This document shows, one piece after another, positions 17,765-26,770 of a DNA stretch of 64,000 nucleotides; position 1 is the stretch's first letter; every line of letters begins with the position of its first letter. Origin of the DNA: CALAMC01 sp964459465. Its GTDB lineage: Bacteria > Zixibacteria > MSB-5A5 > GN15 > PGXB01. The stretch is from NCBI GenBank assembly GCA_964459465.1, contig CAYWLR010000001.1, positions 62,001 to 126,000 on the forward strand, given 5' to 3'. The notes under the pieces were generated by a model, which was not told the DNA's origin, did no database searches, and saw only the letters and a program-made list of their open reading frames with translations. The translations under genes and the position numbers were made by a program.

Positions 17765-19123
17765 ATGCAAGCTGTCAACCCCGCTACCGGGGAAATCATT
17801 AAGGAGTATCCCGAACATACCGGGGCGCAGGTCGCCGGAATAATCGAAGAAGTGCATCGCGAGTATTTATCCTGGCGACGAACCGATTTTGAACGCCGCC
17901 GAACCCTGATGCACAACGCGGCGCACGTCCTCCGTGAAGGTAAAGAAGATTACGCCCGCATGATTTCAACCGAAATGGGTAAAATCATTTCGGAGTCACG
18001 GGCCGAAGTCGAAAAATGCGCCTGGGTATGCGAGTATTACGCCGATAATGCCGAAAAATTCCTGGCCGATGAAATAATCCCGACCGATGCCTCGCGCAGT
18101 TTTGTGGCGTTTCAGCCACTGGGGGTGATACTGGCGGTCATGCCCTGGAACTTTCCCTTCTGGCAGGTTTTCCGATTTGCCGCCCCCGCCCTGATGGCCG
18201 GGAATGCCGGGGTCCTCAAGCACGCCTCCAATGTTCCGGGCTCGGCGCTGGTCATCGAAGAGATTTTCCGCAAAGCCGGTTTCCCGCCCAACCTGTTTCG
18301 AACGTTGATGATTTCATCAAGCCTGGTCGATGACGTCATAAAAAACGACCGCATCAAGGCGGTGTCACTCACCGGGAGTGAACCGGCCGGAATGGCCGTG
18401 GCCGCAGCGGCTGGCCGTGAAATCAAAAAGACCCTGCTTGAACTCGGCGGCTCGGATCCTTACATCGTTCTCGAAGACGCCGACCTTGCGGCCTGTGTGA
18501 AAACCTCGGTGACCGCGCGCATGATCAACGCCGGGCAGAGTTGCATCGCCGCCAAACGTTTTATTGTGGTCGAAAGTATTGTCCGTAAATTCGAGCGAAT
18601 GCAAAAAGAAATAATGGAATCCCTGAAGGTCGGCGACCCACTGGATGAAAAAAACCAGGTGGGGCCGCTGGCCCGCCCCGATTTGCGCGATGAACTCGAG
18701 ATTCAGGTGCAAAAATCAATCAAAATGGGGGCGCGGCTATTGTGTGGCGGCAAGAAGATTGCCGGGCCGGGAGCCTTCTATGAACCGACGGTCCTGACCG
18801 ATGTCAAAAAAGGGATGCCGGTTTACCATGAAGAAACATTCGGGCCGGTGGCGGCCATTATCCCGGTCCGTGATATGGAAGAAGCCATTGAGGTGGCCAA
18901 TGATTCCGCGTTTGGACTGGGTGGTTCCGTCTGGTCACAGGATCTCGCCAGAGCCGAAGAAGTGGCCCGCCGGGTTGAAACCGGAGCCATGTTTGTGAAT
19001 GGTTTAACCAAATCCGACCCGCGACTCCCGTTCGGGGGGATAAAGAAATCCGGTTACGGACGGGAGTTGTCGCAATTTGGTATCAGGGAATTTGTCAACA
19101 TCAAGACTATCTGGATCGCATGA
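17765..19123 (+). CDS. NAD(P)-dependent aldehyde dehydrogenase, succinate-semialdehyde type
   Basis: Oxidises an aldehyde to the acid; resemblance is to succinate-semialdehyde dehydrogenase (GabD/Sad group). The catalytic glutamate lies in LLELGGSDPYIVLEDADL and the catalytic cysteine in GQSCIAAKR. The cofactor loop is VMPWNFPFWQV, and the C-terminus ends with LPFGGIKKSGYGREL. The 452-residue length is typical. Start is the ATG at 17765 because GGGGAG lies 6 bases upstream; a TTG further upstream lacks this. A strong bidirectional terminator follows. Substrate specificity within the family is inferred, not shown. Confidence 0.92.
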   Translation: MQAVNPATGEIIKEYPEHTGAQVAGIIEEVHREYLSWRRTDFERRRTLMHNAAHVLREGKEDYARMISTEMGKIISESRAEVEKCAWVCEYYADNAEKFLADEIIPTDASRSFVAFQPLGVILAVMPWNFPFWQVFRFAAPALMAGNAGVLKHASNVPGSALVIEEIFRKAGFPPNLFRTLMISSSLVDDVIKNDRIKAVSLTGSEPAGMAVAAAAGREIKKTLLELGGSDPYIVLEDADLAACVKTSVTARMINAGQSCIAAKRFIVVESIVRKFERMQKEIMESLKVGDPLDEKNQVGPLARPDLRDELEIQVQKSIKMGARLLCGGKKIAGPGAFYEPTVLTDVKKGMPVYHEETFGPVAAIIPVRDMEEAIEVANDSAFGLGGSVWSQDLARAEEVARRVETGAMFVNGLTKSDPRLPFGGIKKSGYGRELSQFGIREFVNIKTIWIA

Positions 19124-19138
19124 AGGTGAAATAAAAAA

Positions 19139-19167
19139 GCCCCGTCGAATGGCGGGGCCTTTTTTTT
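19139..19167. terminator. Bidirectional intrinsic terminator
   Basis: GCCCCG (19139-19144) pairs with CGGGGC (19153-19158). A T-run follows on the plus side and an A-run precedes, so it can end both the aldehyde dehydrogenase transcript and the converging M6 protease transcript. Confidence 0.9.
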
Positions 19168-19181
19168 ATTCAAAATCGGTT

Positions 19182-21812
19182 CTATCGCAGTGTCCCACAG
19201 GAGCCCTGCCAGCTCGTGCATTCGCACAGTGACGGACCGTCTTCGTATAAATCGGCAATAAGATAAAGAATATCCAACAGGTTGACCGTACAATCACAAT
19301 TGGCGTCGCCGGAACAAACGGGGTACGGTTTGGGATCCGGACCACTCTCATAAATATCCGCGATTAAGTAAAGAATATCCAGCAGGTTAATTGGGGAATT
19401 GCCGTTGGCATTGCCCGGAATACAATCACATACGGGAGGATTATCTTCATCGAAAAAGTCCAAAATGCGCGCCATAATCGAATCGCGCTTGTCGTAGCCA
19501 CCAAAATCATTGGAAATATCCTCGTACCCCCAGGCAAAAAAGACGACCTTGTAATCGCCCGCGTATGAAACCGCCGAAGTCGGGCCGCCTTCATACTTGA
19601 ACATAGCCTGCCCGCCATTAAACGGATTAATGGAACTGCCCTTCATGTAATCCTGATGGGCATAACTGGTATAGCGCACACTCAAACCCTCGGCGATTGA
19701 CCCCGGCAGACCCTCATGCACCAGTCCGAAATAATAGCCTCCGTAGGTGGCGTGCAAGTAATCATTGAGGAAAGAGGGGTCTTCGACGTTGAGTTCCGAA
19801 GCAATCATTTGGCCCGTAAGAAACAACTTGCCGCCGCCGTCTAGATATGCCTTCATGGCGGCAATATCGCCCGCCTGCAAAAGATTCGACGAAGTATCGC
19901 CGGTAAACCAGATGACAACTTCATAGGCGCTCAACTCACCTGCCGTAGGCGCACCCTGCGACAACTGGGTCCAGGTTCTTGACGGAACACCTGCATTATA
20001 GAGGTCGGCATAGAAGATTTCTTCGAAGTTATCGCCACGATCATCATCGACGATTAAAAATCGGGGCATGCCGACTATATGCTCGAATGAATACGTCTGC
20101 TCAAATATGCCGCCGTTGGCGGTTATCTCAACAAAAAAGGTGTCAAAGCGGGCATCGGCCGGGTTGGGAATGGTGAATGTAATAGGTTCGCCAAGGTTAT
20201 TGGTTTTAGCCCCGTTACCAGGAATGCTTGCTTTATATACCGATTGATTTCCGAAAGTAATTTCCGGGTTGGTTGTAGTCATGTTTATTGTGGCGTTAGT
20301 GGCGGCCAGCCAGGCGTTTTCAAGGAAGAAATAGAATTCAACGGTCTCACCCGGGTCGAAATTACCATCGGCGTTGGCGTCGTTGAAAACAGACGAATCC
20401 AAGACCAGATTGGGTCGCGACCAGGTTACATCCAGATTGGCCGTCATCAGGGAGTCCGAATTGGAAATATTCCAGACGGATACCTGGGTTATAGCTCCGG
20501 AATAGCTGCGGCTGTTGGGAACCGTGAGATCGTCAAAAGAGCGAACATTGCTGCTGCCGGGATAAGGGTCGCCGGCGTCACTTGAGCCCGCACCCCATTC
20601 CAGGTCGAAATCGCCGTCGGCTTGCTCCAATGCGACATGATAATGGTTGGGGTCATAATTGCCCCATAGGGATTCATCTACGTGGTAAATCAATAGCCCT
20701 TCGCCATACAAGGCCAGATCGAAACCGACTTTCTGACGATTTTCCACAAGGAAATACTGATACCCGGAATAAGAACCTCCGGCCCAGAGTTTGTATATAA
20801 CCGGTTCCGATTGAACCTGCGGGAATTCGACGCCCGTCATATTGCCTAATACCGGAGTGGCCGATGCGAATCCCAGAAATACCCGGCTCCATGCGTCCAA
20901 ATGCGAAGGTCTCCGCGACCCTCCGTTATAACTGCCGCCAGCCATCAAAGACCAGCGACCCAGGCCGTCGGAAGTCGACGGCGAGCCGTCTATATCATAA
21001 AGGTCGGGAAGACCCAATACATGGCCGTATTCATGGCAAAAAACCCCGATGGGCGAAATTGTGGCCGAGGATGCGGATTCTTCCGGTTCCATGGAATAAG
21101 CATTCACCCGAACGCCATCGACCCATACGTCGCTGGGCAGGTTCCATTGATGCGAATGTATTTCATTGACGTTGCCGGATTCTTCATAACCGCTTCCGGC
21201 ATGGACAACAAACAAACCGTCAACATAGCCATCGGATCCGCCAATATTATCGAAAATGGAAAAATCCACGGTGGCGTCGGCGGCCAGGACGGCATCCCGG
21301 GTCAGCCCTTGGGCGTTTTGCGGATATGAACCAAAACCCTTCTGGCCGTTGACATAATAGGCATAAGTTTGGGGCATGCGAAACCAGCCATAAACCACAC
21401 CGCTAATGAAGAAGTTGCCGTAAGAATTTTCCAGATAAAATTCGGTCATGGAACCGGTGGGGTTAAGCCCCTGGGAAAACAAGACCGAATCGAACTGCGA
21501 CGGAGTGGCTGCTACCGCGCCGCCGGTATATGGATTATCAGAGAAATCCACCAGTAATACCAGAACATGGACCGTATCGACAACGCCATTATCACCCAAA
21601 GCCCGGATTTGATTGGCGCGCGTCTGCGCCGGGTTGCTTATGCCCCGGGCACGGTCAAGTATATCCCGGGCGACGTACTCGTCCCATTTGCCCTCGGCAA
21701 TGAGAGTGGCCTTGACGTCCGGATGCAGACTATGACCAAAAATCGGAGCGCTTGATAAAAGAATTAATAACATGCAAAAGATTGAAAACTTACTGATCAC
21801 TTTTGAATTCAT
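19182..21812 (-). CDS. Secreted M6-family metalloprotease with C-terminal dockerin repeats
   Basis: Immune-inhibitor-A-type secreted zinc protease. A signal peptide is followed by the catalytic domain with H260-E-Y-G-H264-V-L-G-L-P-D270, the M6 zinc signature, and the downstream GRWSLMAGGSY turn. A middle part resembles carboxy-terminal beta domains, then a ThuA/glutamine-amidotransferase-like segment (FLIVDDDRGDNFEE; AYEVVIWFTGD; YLDGGGKLFLTGQM). The last about 75 residues carry two dockerin-like calcium repeats (GNANGNSPINLLDILYLIAD and GDANCDCTVNLLDILYLIAD). The ATG at 21812 is preferred because AAAGGA sits 9-10 bases upstream; the ATG at 21821 sits too close to that site. Probably degrades extracellular protein. 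The dockerin partner is not in this window. Confidence 0.92.
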   Translation of the reverse strand: MNSKVISKFSIFCMLLILLSSAPIFGHSLHPDVKATLIAEGKWDEYVARDILDRARGISNPAQTRANQIRALGDNGVVDTVHVLVLLVDFSDNPYTGGAVAATPSQFDSVLFSQGLNPTGSMTEFYLENSYGNFFISGVVYGWFRMPQTYAYYVNGQKGFGSYPQNAQGLTRDAVLAADATVDFSIFDNIGGSDGYVDGLFVVHAGSGYEESGNVNEIHSHQWNLPSDVWVDGVRVNAYSMEPEESASSATISPIGVFCHEYGHVLGLPDLYDIDGSPSTSDGLGRWSLMAGGSYNGGSRRPSHLDAWSRVFLGFASATPVLGNMTGVEFPQVQSEPVIYKLWAGGSYSGYQYFLVENRQKVGFDLALYGEGLLIYHVDESLWGNYDPNHYHVALEQADGDFDLEWGAGSSDAGDPYPGSSNVRSFDDLTVPNSRSYSGAITQVSVWNISNSDSLMTANLDVTWSRPNLVLDSSVFNDANADGNFDPGETVEFYFFLENAWLAATNATINMTTTNPEITFGNQSVYKASIPGNGAKTNNLGEPITFTIPNPADARFDTFFVEITANGGIFEQTYSFEHIVGMPRFLIVDDDRGDNFEEIFYADLYNAGVPSRTWTQLSQGAPTAGELSAYEVVIWFTGDTSSNLLQAGDIAAMKAYLDGGGKLFLTGQMIASELNVEDPSFLNDYLHATYGGYYFGLVHEGLPGSIAEGLSVRYTSYAHQDYMKGSSINPFNGGQAMFKYEGGPTSAVSYAGDYKVVFFAWGYEDISNDFGGYDKRDSIMARILDFFDEDNPPVCDCIPGNANGNSPINLLDILYLIADIYESGPDPKPYPVCSGDANCDCTVNLLDILYLIADLYEDGPSLCECTSWQGSCGTLR

Positions 21813-21939
21813 GGATGCCATTCCTTTAAATTGTTATTCGCCTCTCGGCGCAGTATTATTCAATCTGTAAAACCGGTAAAGGGCTGTGAAGGTTCTAATC
21901 AAACAACCTTTCGGTGTGGAAATCTTGGCGGTATACATT

Positions 21940-21967
21940 ATTATATTCGCTTTTTGAAAAATGTCAA
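21940..21967 (-). promoter_or_regulatory. Consensus sigma-70 promoter of the M6 protease gene
   Basis: On the minus strand TTGACA and TATAAT are both perfect and separated by 16 bases, about 130 bases upstream of the protease start. Confidence 0.65.
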
Positions 21968-22015
21968 TTAATCATTGTTGGTCAACATCGTCCAAAACCG
22001 TGTCTATTTGCAGTA

Positions 22016-22043
22016 TTGACATTCCGGTCATAAGGTATATATT
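22016..22043 (+). promoter_or_regulatory. Candidate sigma-70 promoter of the FG-GAP/dockerin gene
   Basis: TTGACA, 16-base spacer, TATATT, ending about 58 bases before the ATG at 22101. Together with the opposite promoter at 21940-21967 it makes a divergent promoter region for two dockerin-bearing secreted proteins. Confidence 0.5.
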
Positions 22044-22100
22044 GACTATACCGGTTTACTTGCCGCCGCTATAATTCGTTTGGCAATAACGGGATATATA

Positions 22101-23408
22101 ATGAAACCTGCGCTATTTACATTATTTATCGGTTTATGGGTGACTTTTTCCACTTCTCTCGCCCAGGATAGCATTTTTTCTGAGCCCAATTTCCATGGCG
22201 CCGGATCCTTCCCACGCGATATTGTATCAAAAGATTTCAACAACGATGGACTTCCGGATATCGCCGTTGTCAATTCCGGAGATAATGAAATTATGGTGTT
22301 ATTGAATACCGGGAATGGCTCGTTCCTTGTTTCAGATATCTGTTCTGCCGGCACATACCCGGTTTCGATCTACGCCGGATTACTCAACGATGATACCTAT
22401 ATCGATCTGGCCTGCGCCAATAATAATAGCAATGACGTTTCAGTATTCTGGGGTTATGGCGATGGGCAATTTGGTAATGCTGTTAGTTATGGTGCGGGGG
22501 GAATGCCACGATCTCTCTGTGCGGCCGATTTCGACCGCGATGGCCATATCGACTTGGCCTCGGCCAATACCCAGTCTAATGACGTTTCGATTTTCCATAA
22601 CCAGGGAGGCGGCGTCTTTTATCCAGCCATAGCTCATTCCGTCGGCGGCAGTCCCACCTCCGTGGTGGCGGCCAATCTTGACCGGACAAGAGGCGAAGAC
22701 CTTATCCTGGCCAATTATAACCCCGGCATGATTTCGGTGATGTTTAATCACGGCGACGCTTTTTTTGATCCGCCATTGAATCACGCCGCGGGGACGGGGC
22801 CATATGCCCTCGCAGCGGGATATATAGACGGTAATAATACCATCGACTTGGCTATTGCCAACTATGACGGTAATTCGGTTTCGATAATACTCAATAACGG
22901 CGACAGCACATTTGCTGCGGCTGTCGACTATGAAGTGGGGCAGTGGCCGGCCGATATCTGTCTTCTGGATATCGACTTCGACGGCAATATCGATGTCGTG
23001 ACAGCCAACAGCCTTTCGGACGATATTACCGTGCTTTTAAATCAGGGCGACGGGACATTTATCTTTGCTGCTACTTATCCCGCCGGAGATTGCCCGGTTG
23101 CGATATGTACCGGCGATTTCGACGGTAATCGCGATATTGACCTGGTAGTGGCCAATTTCTGGGATAATAACTTCGCGATTTTCTTTAATCTTACCAATGG
23201 CAATTTTATTTGCGGTGACTGCAATGACGACGAGAATGTGAATCTTCTCGATATCCTGTATCTGATCGATAATATCTATGGCGATGGTCCGGAACCGACA
23301 CCGCCGGAAGCAGGAGATGTCAACTCTGACTATAACTTAAACCTTTTGGATATATTATATCTTATAACCTCGATCTATGGCGATGGGGCAGATCCCGTGT
23401 GCCCATAA
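22101..23408 (+). CDS. Secreted FG-GAP/VCBS repeat protein with dockerin tail
   Basis: A 435-residue exported protein. After the signal peptide about seven repeats of 45-50 residues each carry an Asp-rich calcium loop and a valine/asparagine strand, for example DFNNDGLPDIAVVN, DFDRDGHIDLASAN and DIDFDGNIDVVTAN. This is the pattern of a seven-bladed FG-GAP beta-propeller. The C-terminus has two dockerin-like repeats (CNDDENVNLLDILYLID, DVNSDYNLNLLDILYLIT), matching those of the divergent M6 protease. The ATG at 22101 is chosen over an upstream TTG at 22080; its ribosome site is weak (GGGA). Likely a binding or adhesive surface protein; the ligand is unknown. Confidence 0.88.
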   Translation: MKPALFTLFIGLWVTFSTSLAQDSIFSEPNFHGAGSFPRDIVSKDFNNDGLPDIAVVNSGDNEIMVLLNTGNGSFLVSDICSAGTYPVSIYAGLLNDDTYIDLACANNNSNDVSVFWGYGDGQFGNAVSYGAGGMPRSLCAADFDRDGHIDLASANTQSNDVSIFHNQGGGVFYPAIAHSVGGSPTSVVAANLDRTRGEDLILANYNPGMISVMFNHGDAFFDPPLNHAAGTGPYALAAGYIDGNNTIDLAIANYDGNSVSIILNNGDSTFAAAVDYEVGQWPADICLLDIDFDGNIDVVTANSLSDDITVLLNQGDGTFIFAATYPAGDCPVAICTGDFDGNRDIDLVVANFWDNNFAIFFNLTNGNFICGDCNDDENVNLLDILYLIDNIYGDGPEPTPPEAGDVNSDYNLNLLDILYLITSIYGDGADPVCP

Positions 23409-23526
23409 GCCGGTATTAAAAAATTTTGTCGGCATTATTATGCTTAGCCCAATTTGGGAATTAATATGATATTATTGTACAATAAGTTATGTGTATATAA
23501 AATTTGGCAAACGTGAAATAATTCAC

Positions 23527-23555
23527 TTGACAAATTTTGTTATAAATCTTATCAT
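23527..23555 (+). promoter_or_regulatory. Sigma-70 promoter of the Rrf2 regulator
   Basis: TTGACA, 17-base spacer, TATCAT in an AT-rich stretch, about 40 bases before the Rrf2 ATG. Confidence 0.6.
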
Positions 23556-23595
23556 TTTACTAATAATAAGCGTTCATTATATTGAGAATATAAAT

Positions 23596-24102
23596 ATGAA
23601 GTTTTCAACCAGAGCCCGATATGGACTGCGCATGATGGTCGAATTGGCCCGCGCCAACAGCGGTGACCAGTTGACACATTTAGGCAAGATTGCCCGGATC
23701 ACGGCTCTTTCCGAAAACTATTTGGCCCAGCTGGCCATGTCGTTGAAGGGGGCCGGATTGTTAATAGGCGTCTCCGGCAAAAATGGCGGTTACCGGTTGG
23801 CCCAGCCGGCCGACCGGATTAAAGTATCCGACGTGGTAACCGCTCTGATCGGGCCTATTGGATTGACCGAATGCATTACTCATCCGGACATATGTCTGGC
23901 CAGTTGTTTTTGTGAAACCAGGCTGGTTTGGGCGCTGGTCAATCATCGCGTCATGCAGACGCTCGAAGAGTTTACGCTGGCCGATTTGATTGACAAAGGC
24001 TGGGCAAGCCGGGTGCGTGCCGAATATCAGGCCGTGCCATATATGAACCCTGACGATGTCATGCGGGACAAAGACGACATATCCGTCCAGGGATGCCCTT
24101 AA
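23596..24102 (+). CDS. Rrf2-family transcriptional regulator with Cys cluster
   Basis: A 168-residue winged-helix regulator of the IscR/NsrR/RsrR group. The N-terminal MKFSTRARYGLRMMVELA is the family hallmark, and the recognition region includes SENYLAQLAMSLKGAGL and GKNGGYRL. Four cysteines cluster in CITHPDICLASCFC (about residues 94-107). In relatives such a cluster holds a [2Fe-2S] or [4Fe-4S] center that senses iron-sulfur status, oxygen, NO or redox state. An upstream in-frame ATG at 23491 would add a non-conserved hydrophobic leader and lies before the promoter. The next two genes encode iron-sulfur and heme redox subunits, which suggests local regulation of that pair. Confidence 0.9.
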   Translation: MKFSTRARYGLRMMVELARANSGDQLTHLGKIARITALSENYLAQLAMSLKGAGLLIGVSGKNGGYRLAQPADRIKVSDVVTALIGPIGLTECITHPDICLASCFCETRLVWALVNHRVMQTLEEFTLADLIDKGWASRVRAEYQAVPYMNPDDVMRDKDDISVQGCP

Positions 24103-24146
24103 TAAAATTGATGGAAAGTTGATTAAAATATAAAGGAGTTGCAGTG

Positions 24147-25064
24147 ATGCCGGCAGTACAGATTATCACGTACATCTCGCTTATCGTGTCATTTGTCGCC
24201 ATGCTGTATAAGGCTTACCGTTATGCCACCGCACCCCAGTCGATGCGCTGGGAATTGTACCCGGTTCCGCACGAAAAGGGGCGGGCGGCCTATGGCGGGT
24301 CATATCTGGAAGAACTGGACTGGTGGACCAAACCCCGCCACACCGACACCCTCAATGAACTCAAAGAGATGGGCTCGGAAATAATTTTTTTAAAGGGCGT
24401 TTTTCATAATAAAAAGACCCTGTGGTACTTCACCTTCCCGTTTCATTTCGGGTTGTATGTAACCATCGGCTGGCTTTTGTTACTGCTCCTGGGAGCCATT
24501 CTTCAACTGGTCGGGGTGGAGGTGTCGTCGCCGGCGCGCGGAATAGGCGCGATTGTACACATTGTCACGATTCCGGTTGGTTATATCGGGTTGTTCCTTG
24601 CCGGGCTGGGCGCTCTGGGACTCCTCTTCTGGCGGCTGGGCGACAAAGAACAGCGACGGTTCAATGCTCCCATCGATTATTTTAATCTTGTTTTTTTTGT
24701 GGTTGTCGTCAGTGTAACGCTTGTCAGCCAGCTTGGATCTGACCCCTCGTTTCAATATACCCGTTCCTATGTGGCTTCCCTGGTTTCGTTCTCGCACGCA
24801 ACGATACCGAGTGCCCTGTTCGCAGCGGAACTGGTCTTGATATCGTTAATAATTCTTTATATCCCGTTGACCCGGATGTCCCATTTTGTCGCCAAATACT
24901 TTTTATACCATGCCGTTCGCTGGAACGATGAGCCTAATCCTAAAGGTAGCAAAATAGAAAAACGCATTATGGAACTTTTGGGGCGACCGGTCGGCTGGTC
25001 CGCCGGACATATCCAGACCGGAAAAAGCTGGGGCGAAGTCGTAAAGGAGCCGAAAAATGACTGA
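24147..25064 (+). CDS. DsrM/HdrE/NarI-like membrane cytochrome b subunit
   Basis: Integral membrane protein with about six hydrophobic helices and helix-borne histidines (FHFGLYVT, IVHIV, SFSHATIPS, SHFVAKY) that could ligate two b hemes. This is the fold of nitrate reductase gamma and of the DsrM, TmcC and HdrE subunits that oxidise or reduce the quinone pool. The ATG at 24147 is preferred, with AAAGGAGTT 5-8 bases upstream; a GTG is directly before it. Its end overlaps the start of the HdrD/DsrK-like gene by 8 bases, so the two are translated together. With that partner it probably couples quinone chemistry to a cytosolic thiol or disulfide reaction. Confidence 0.82.
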   Translation: MPAVQIITYISLIVSFVAMLYKAYRYATAPQSMRWELYPVPHEKGRAAYGGSYLEELDWWTKPRHTDTLNELKEMGSEIIFLKGVFHNKKTLWYFTFPFHFGLYVTIGWLLLLLLGAILQLVGVEVSSPARGIGAIVHIVTIPVGYIGLFLAGLGALGLLFWRLGDKEQRRFNAPIDYFNLVFFVVVVSVTLVSQLGSDPSFQYTRSYVASLVSFSHATIPSALFAAELVLISLIILYIPLTRMSHFVAKYFLYHAVRWNDEPNPKGSKIEKRIMELLGRPVGWSAGHIQTGKSWGEVVKEPKND

Positions 25065-26670
25065 TAAAGCCATTCGCATCAAGGACCTCGGCAAAAATGT
25101 CGATCAACTCTTTGAATTCAAATTCAATGAATTACCCAAACTGCCCTATCCCTACGAGGACTGGGTCGATCCGGACCTGCCAGAAGTTCCCGAAAAAAAA
25201 CGCATCGGGCTGGATACCTCGCTTGACGGCGTCATGAATGTCAAAGTTCCGATTCCCGAGACGGAAGAAGGCAAGCAGGAAATGGTCGCCAAATTCCTGA
25301 ATGGCCTCCAGAAGCTCTTGAGCAAGGACAGCAACTGGACCTTTTTAAAACCGTTTATGCTGTCGCTGGATAACTGCGTCAAGTGTAACACCTGTAGCGC
25401 GGCCTGTCCGGTGTTCAATGAGAGCGGCCGCGTGGAAATATATCGCCCCCTTTTCCGCTCCGATACCTTACGGCGTATAATTCGAAAATATATCAAACCG
25501 GGCGGCAAACTCACTGCCAAATTTACCGGCGCCGATATCGACCTCAACTGGGAGACGGTGGCTCGTCTGGCCCAGATGTCTTATCGCTGCACGCTCTGCC
25601 GCCGTTGTGCCCAAACCTGCCCGATGGGGGTCGACAACGGTCTGATTGCCCGCGAAATCCGCAAACTGTTCAGTCAGGAACTGGGCATCGCCCCGCAGGA
25701 ACTTCATGGCGACGGAACCGTCAAACAACTGGCCACCGGATCTTCTACCGGCATTTCCCCGGTTGCCCTGATGGATATGATGGAATTCGCGGAAGAAGAC
25801 TTGACCGACCGAACCGGTCTTTCGATTAAGTTCCCGTTCGATAAATCCGGCGCCGACATACTGCTCATCCACAACGCGGGCGAATTTCTCTCCTGGCCGG
25901 AAAATGTCGAAGCTTTCGCGGTCATATTCGAAGCGGCCGGTTTAAGCTGGACCATGTCCAGCGACCTGGTCGGTTATGATTCAGTCAACTACGGACTTTT
26001 TTATGATGACGCCCAATACGCCCGGGTAACTTTGAAACACGCCGAGATAGCCAAAAAACTCGGTGTCAAAAAGGTCGTCATGGGTGAATGCGGCCACGCC
26101 CACAAGGCTGCCATGGCCATCGGCGACCGTATTTGGGTGCAGGAGGTCAATGTCCCGCGCGAGTCCTGTTTTGTCACGCTTGAAGACATCGTCGTCAATA
26201 ATAGAATCAAATATGACCCGCAGCGCAACAATTTCCCGGTCACGCTTCACGATCCCTGCAACGTTACCCGTTCGATGGGCATTATTATGCCGCAGCGCAA
26301 TGTCATCAAACGAATCTGCCCTCAGTTTCGGGAAATGACCCCGCACGGCGTTAATAACTATTGCTGTGGCGGCGGCAGCGGGTTTGCCATCATGCAGTCC
26401 AATAATTTTCCCAACTGGCGTTCGGCGGTTTCGGGACGGCGCAAATTCCGACAGATTCTGGAAGCCTTCACCCGTGAGGAACTTGACCCGGCGAAAAACA
26501 AATATGTCTGCGCCCCCTGCTCCAATTGCAAGGGCCAGATCCGGGATTTGATTACCTATTTCGACGCCTGGGAAAGGATTCATCTGCAGTACGGCGGTCT
26601 GGTGGAATTGATCGTCAATTGTATGACCGACGTCAAGGAGGGCTTCATCGAATGGGATGAATTCCATTGA
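25057..26670 (+). CDS. HdrD/DsrK-like iron-sulfur oxidoreductase subunit
   Basis: A 537-residue soluble iron-sulfur protein. Two [4Fe-4S] ferredoxin-type motifs are visible: CVKCNTCSAACP (about 109-120) and CTLCRRCAQTCP (about 178-189). Two CCG-type domains follow, with MGECGHAHKA, HDPCNVTRS, NYCCGGGSGF and CAPCSNCKGQ. In HdrD, DsrK and TmcB such CCG domains bind the special [4Fe-4S] cluster that splits disulfides. Gene overlap with the membrane b subunit supports a two-subunit membrane complex like DsrMK or HdrED. Sulfite reductase (DsrAB) and TmcAD genes are absent here, so the electron partner is open. A terminator follows. Confidence 0.88.
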   Translation: MTDKAIRIKDLGKNVDQLFEFKFNELPKLPYPYEDWVDPDLPEVPEKKRIGLDTSLDGVMNVKVPIPETEEGKQEMVAKFLNGLQKLLSKDSNWTFLKPFMLSLDNCVKCNTCSAACPVFNESGRVEIYRPLFRSDTLRRIIRKYIKPGGKLTAKFTGADIDLNWETVARLAQMSYRCTLCRRCAQTCPMGVDNGLIAREIRKLFSQELGIAPQELHGDGTVKQLATGSSTGISPVALMDMMEFAEEDLTDRTGLSIKFPFDKSGADILLIHNAGEFLSWPENVEAFAVIFEAAGLSWTMSSDLVGYDSVNYGLFYDDAQYARVTLKHAEIAKKLGVKKVVMGECGHAHKAAMAIGDRIWVQEVNVPRESCFVTLEDIVVNNRIKYDPQRNNFPVTLHDPCNVTRSMGIIMPQRNVIKRICPQFREMTPHGVNNYCCGGGSGFAIMQSNNFPNWRSAVSGRRKFRQILEAFTREELDPAKNKYVCAPCSNCKGQIRDLITYFDAWERIHLQYGGLVELIVNCMTDVKEGFIEWDEFH

Positions 26671-26689
26671 TGGAGTCCGAAATTGGGCG

Positions 26690-26724
26690 AAGGGTCGGTG
26701 GACGTGGCATCGACCCTTTTTTAT
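26690..26724 (+). terminator. Intrinsic terminator after the DsrMK-like pair
   Basis: AAGGGTCG (26690-26697) pairs with CGACCCTT (26711-26718), followed by a run of T. Confidence 0.85.
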
Positions 26725-26770
26725 TGTATTTATCGCTGGCAAAATAGCCTTATAAGCCTTAATATATGCC

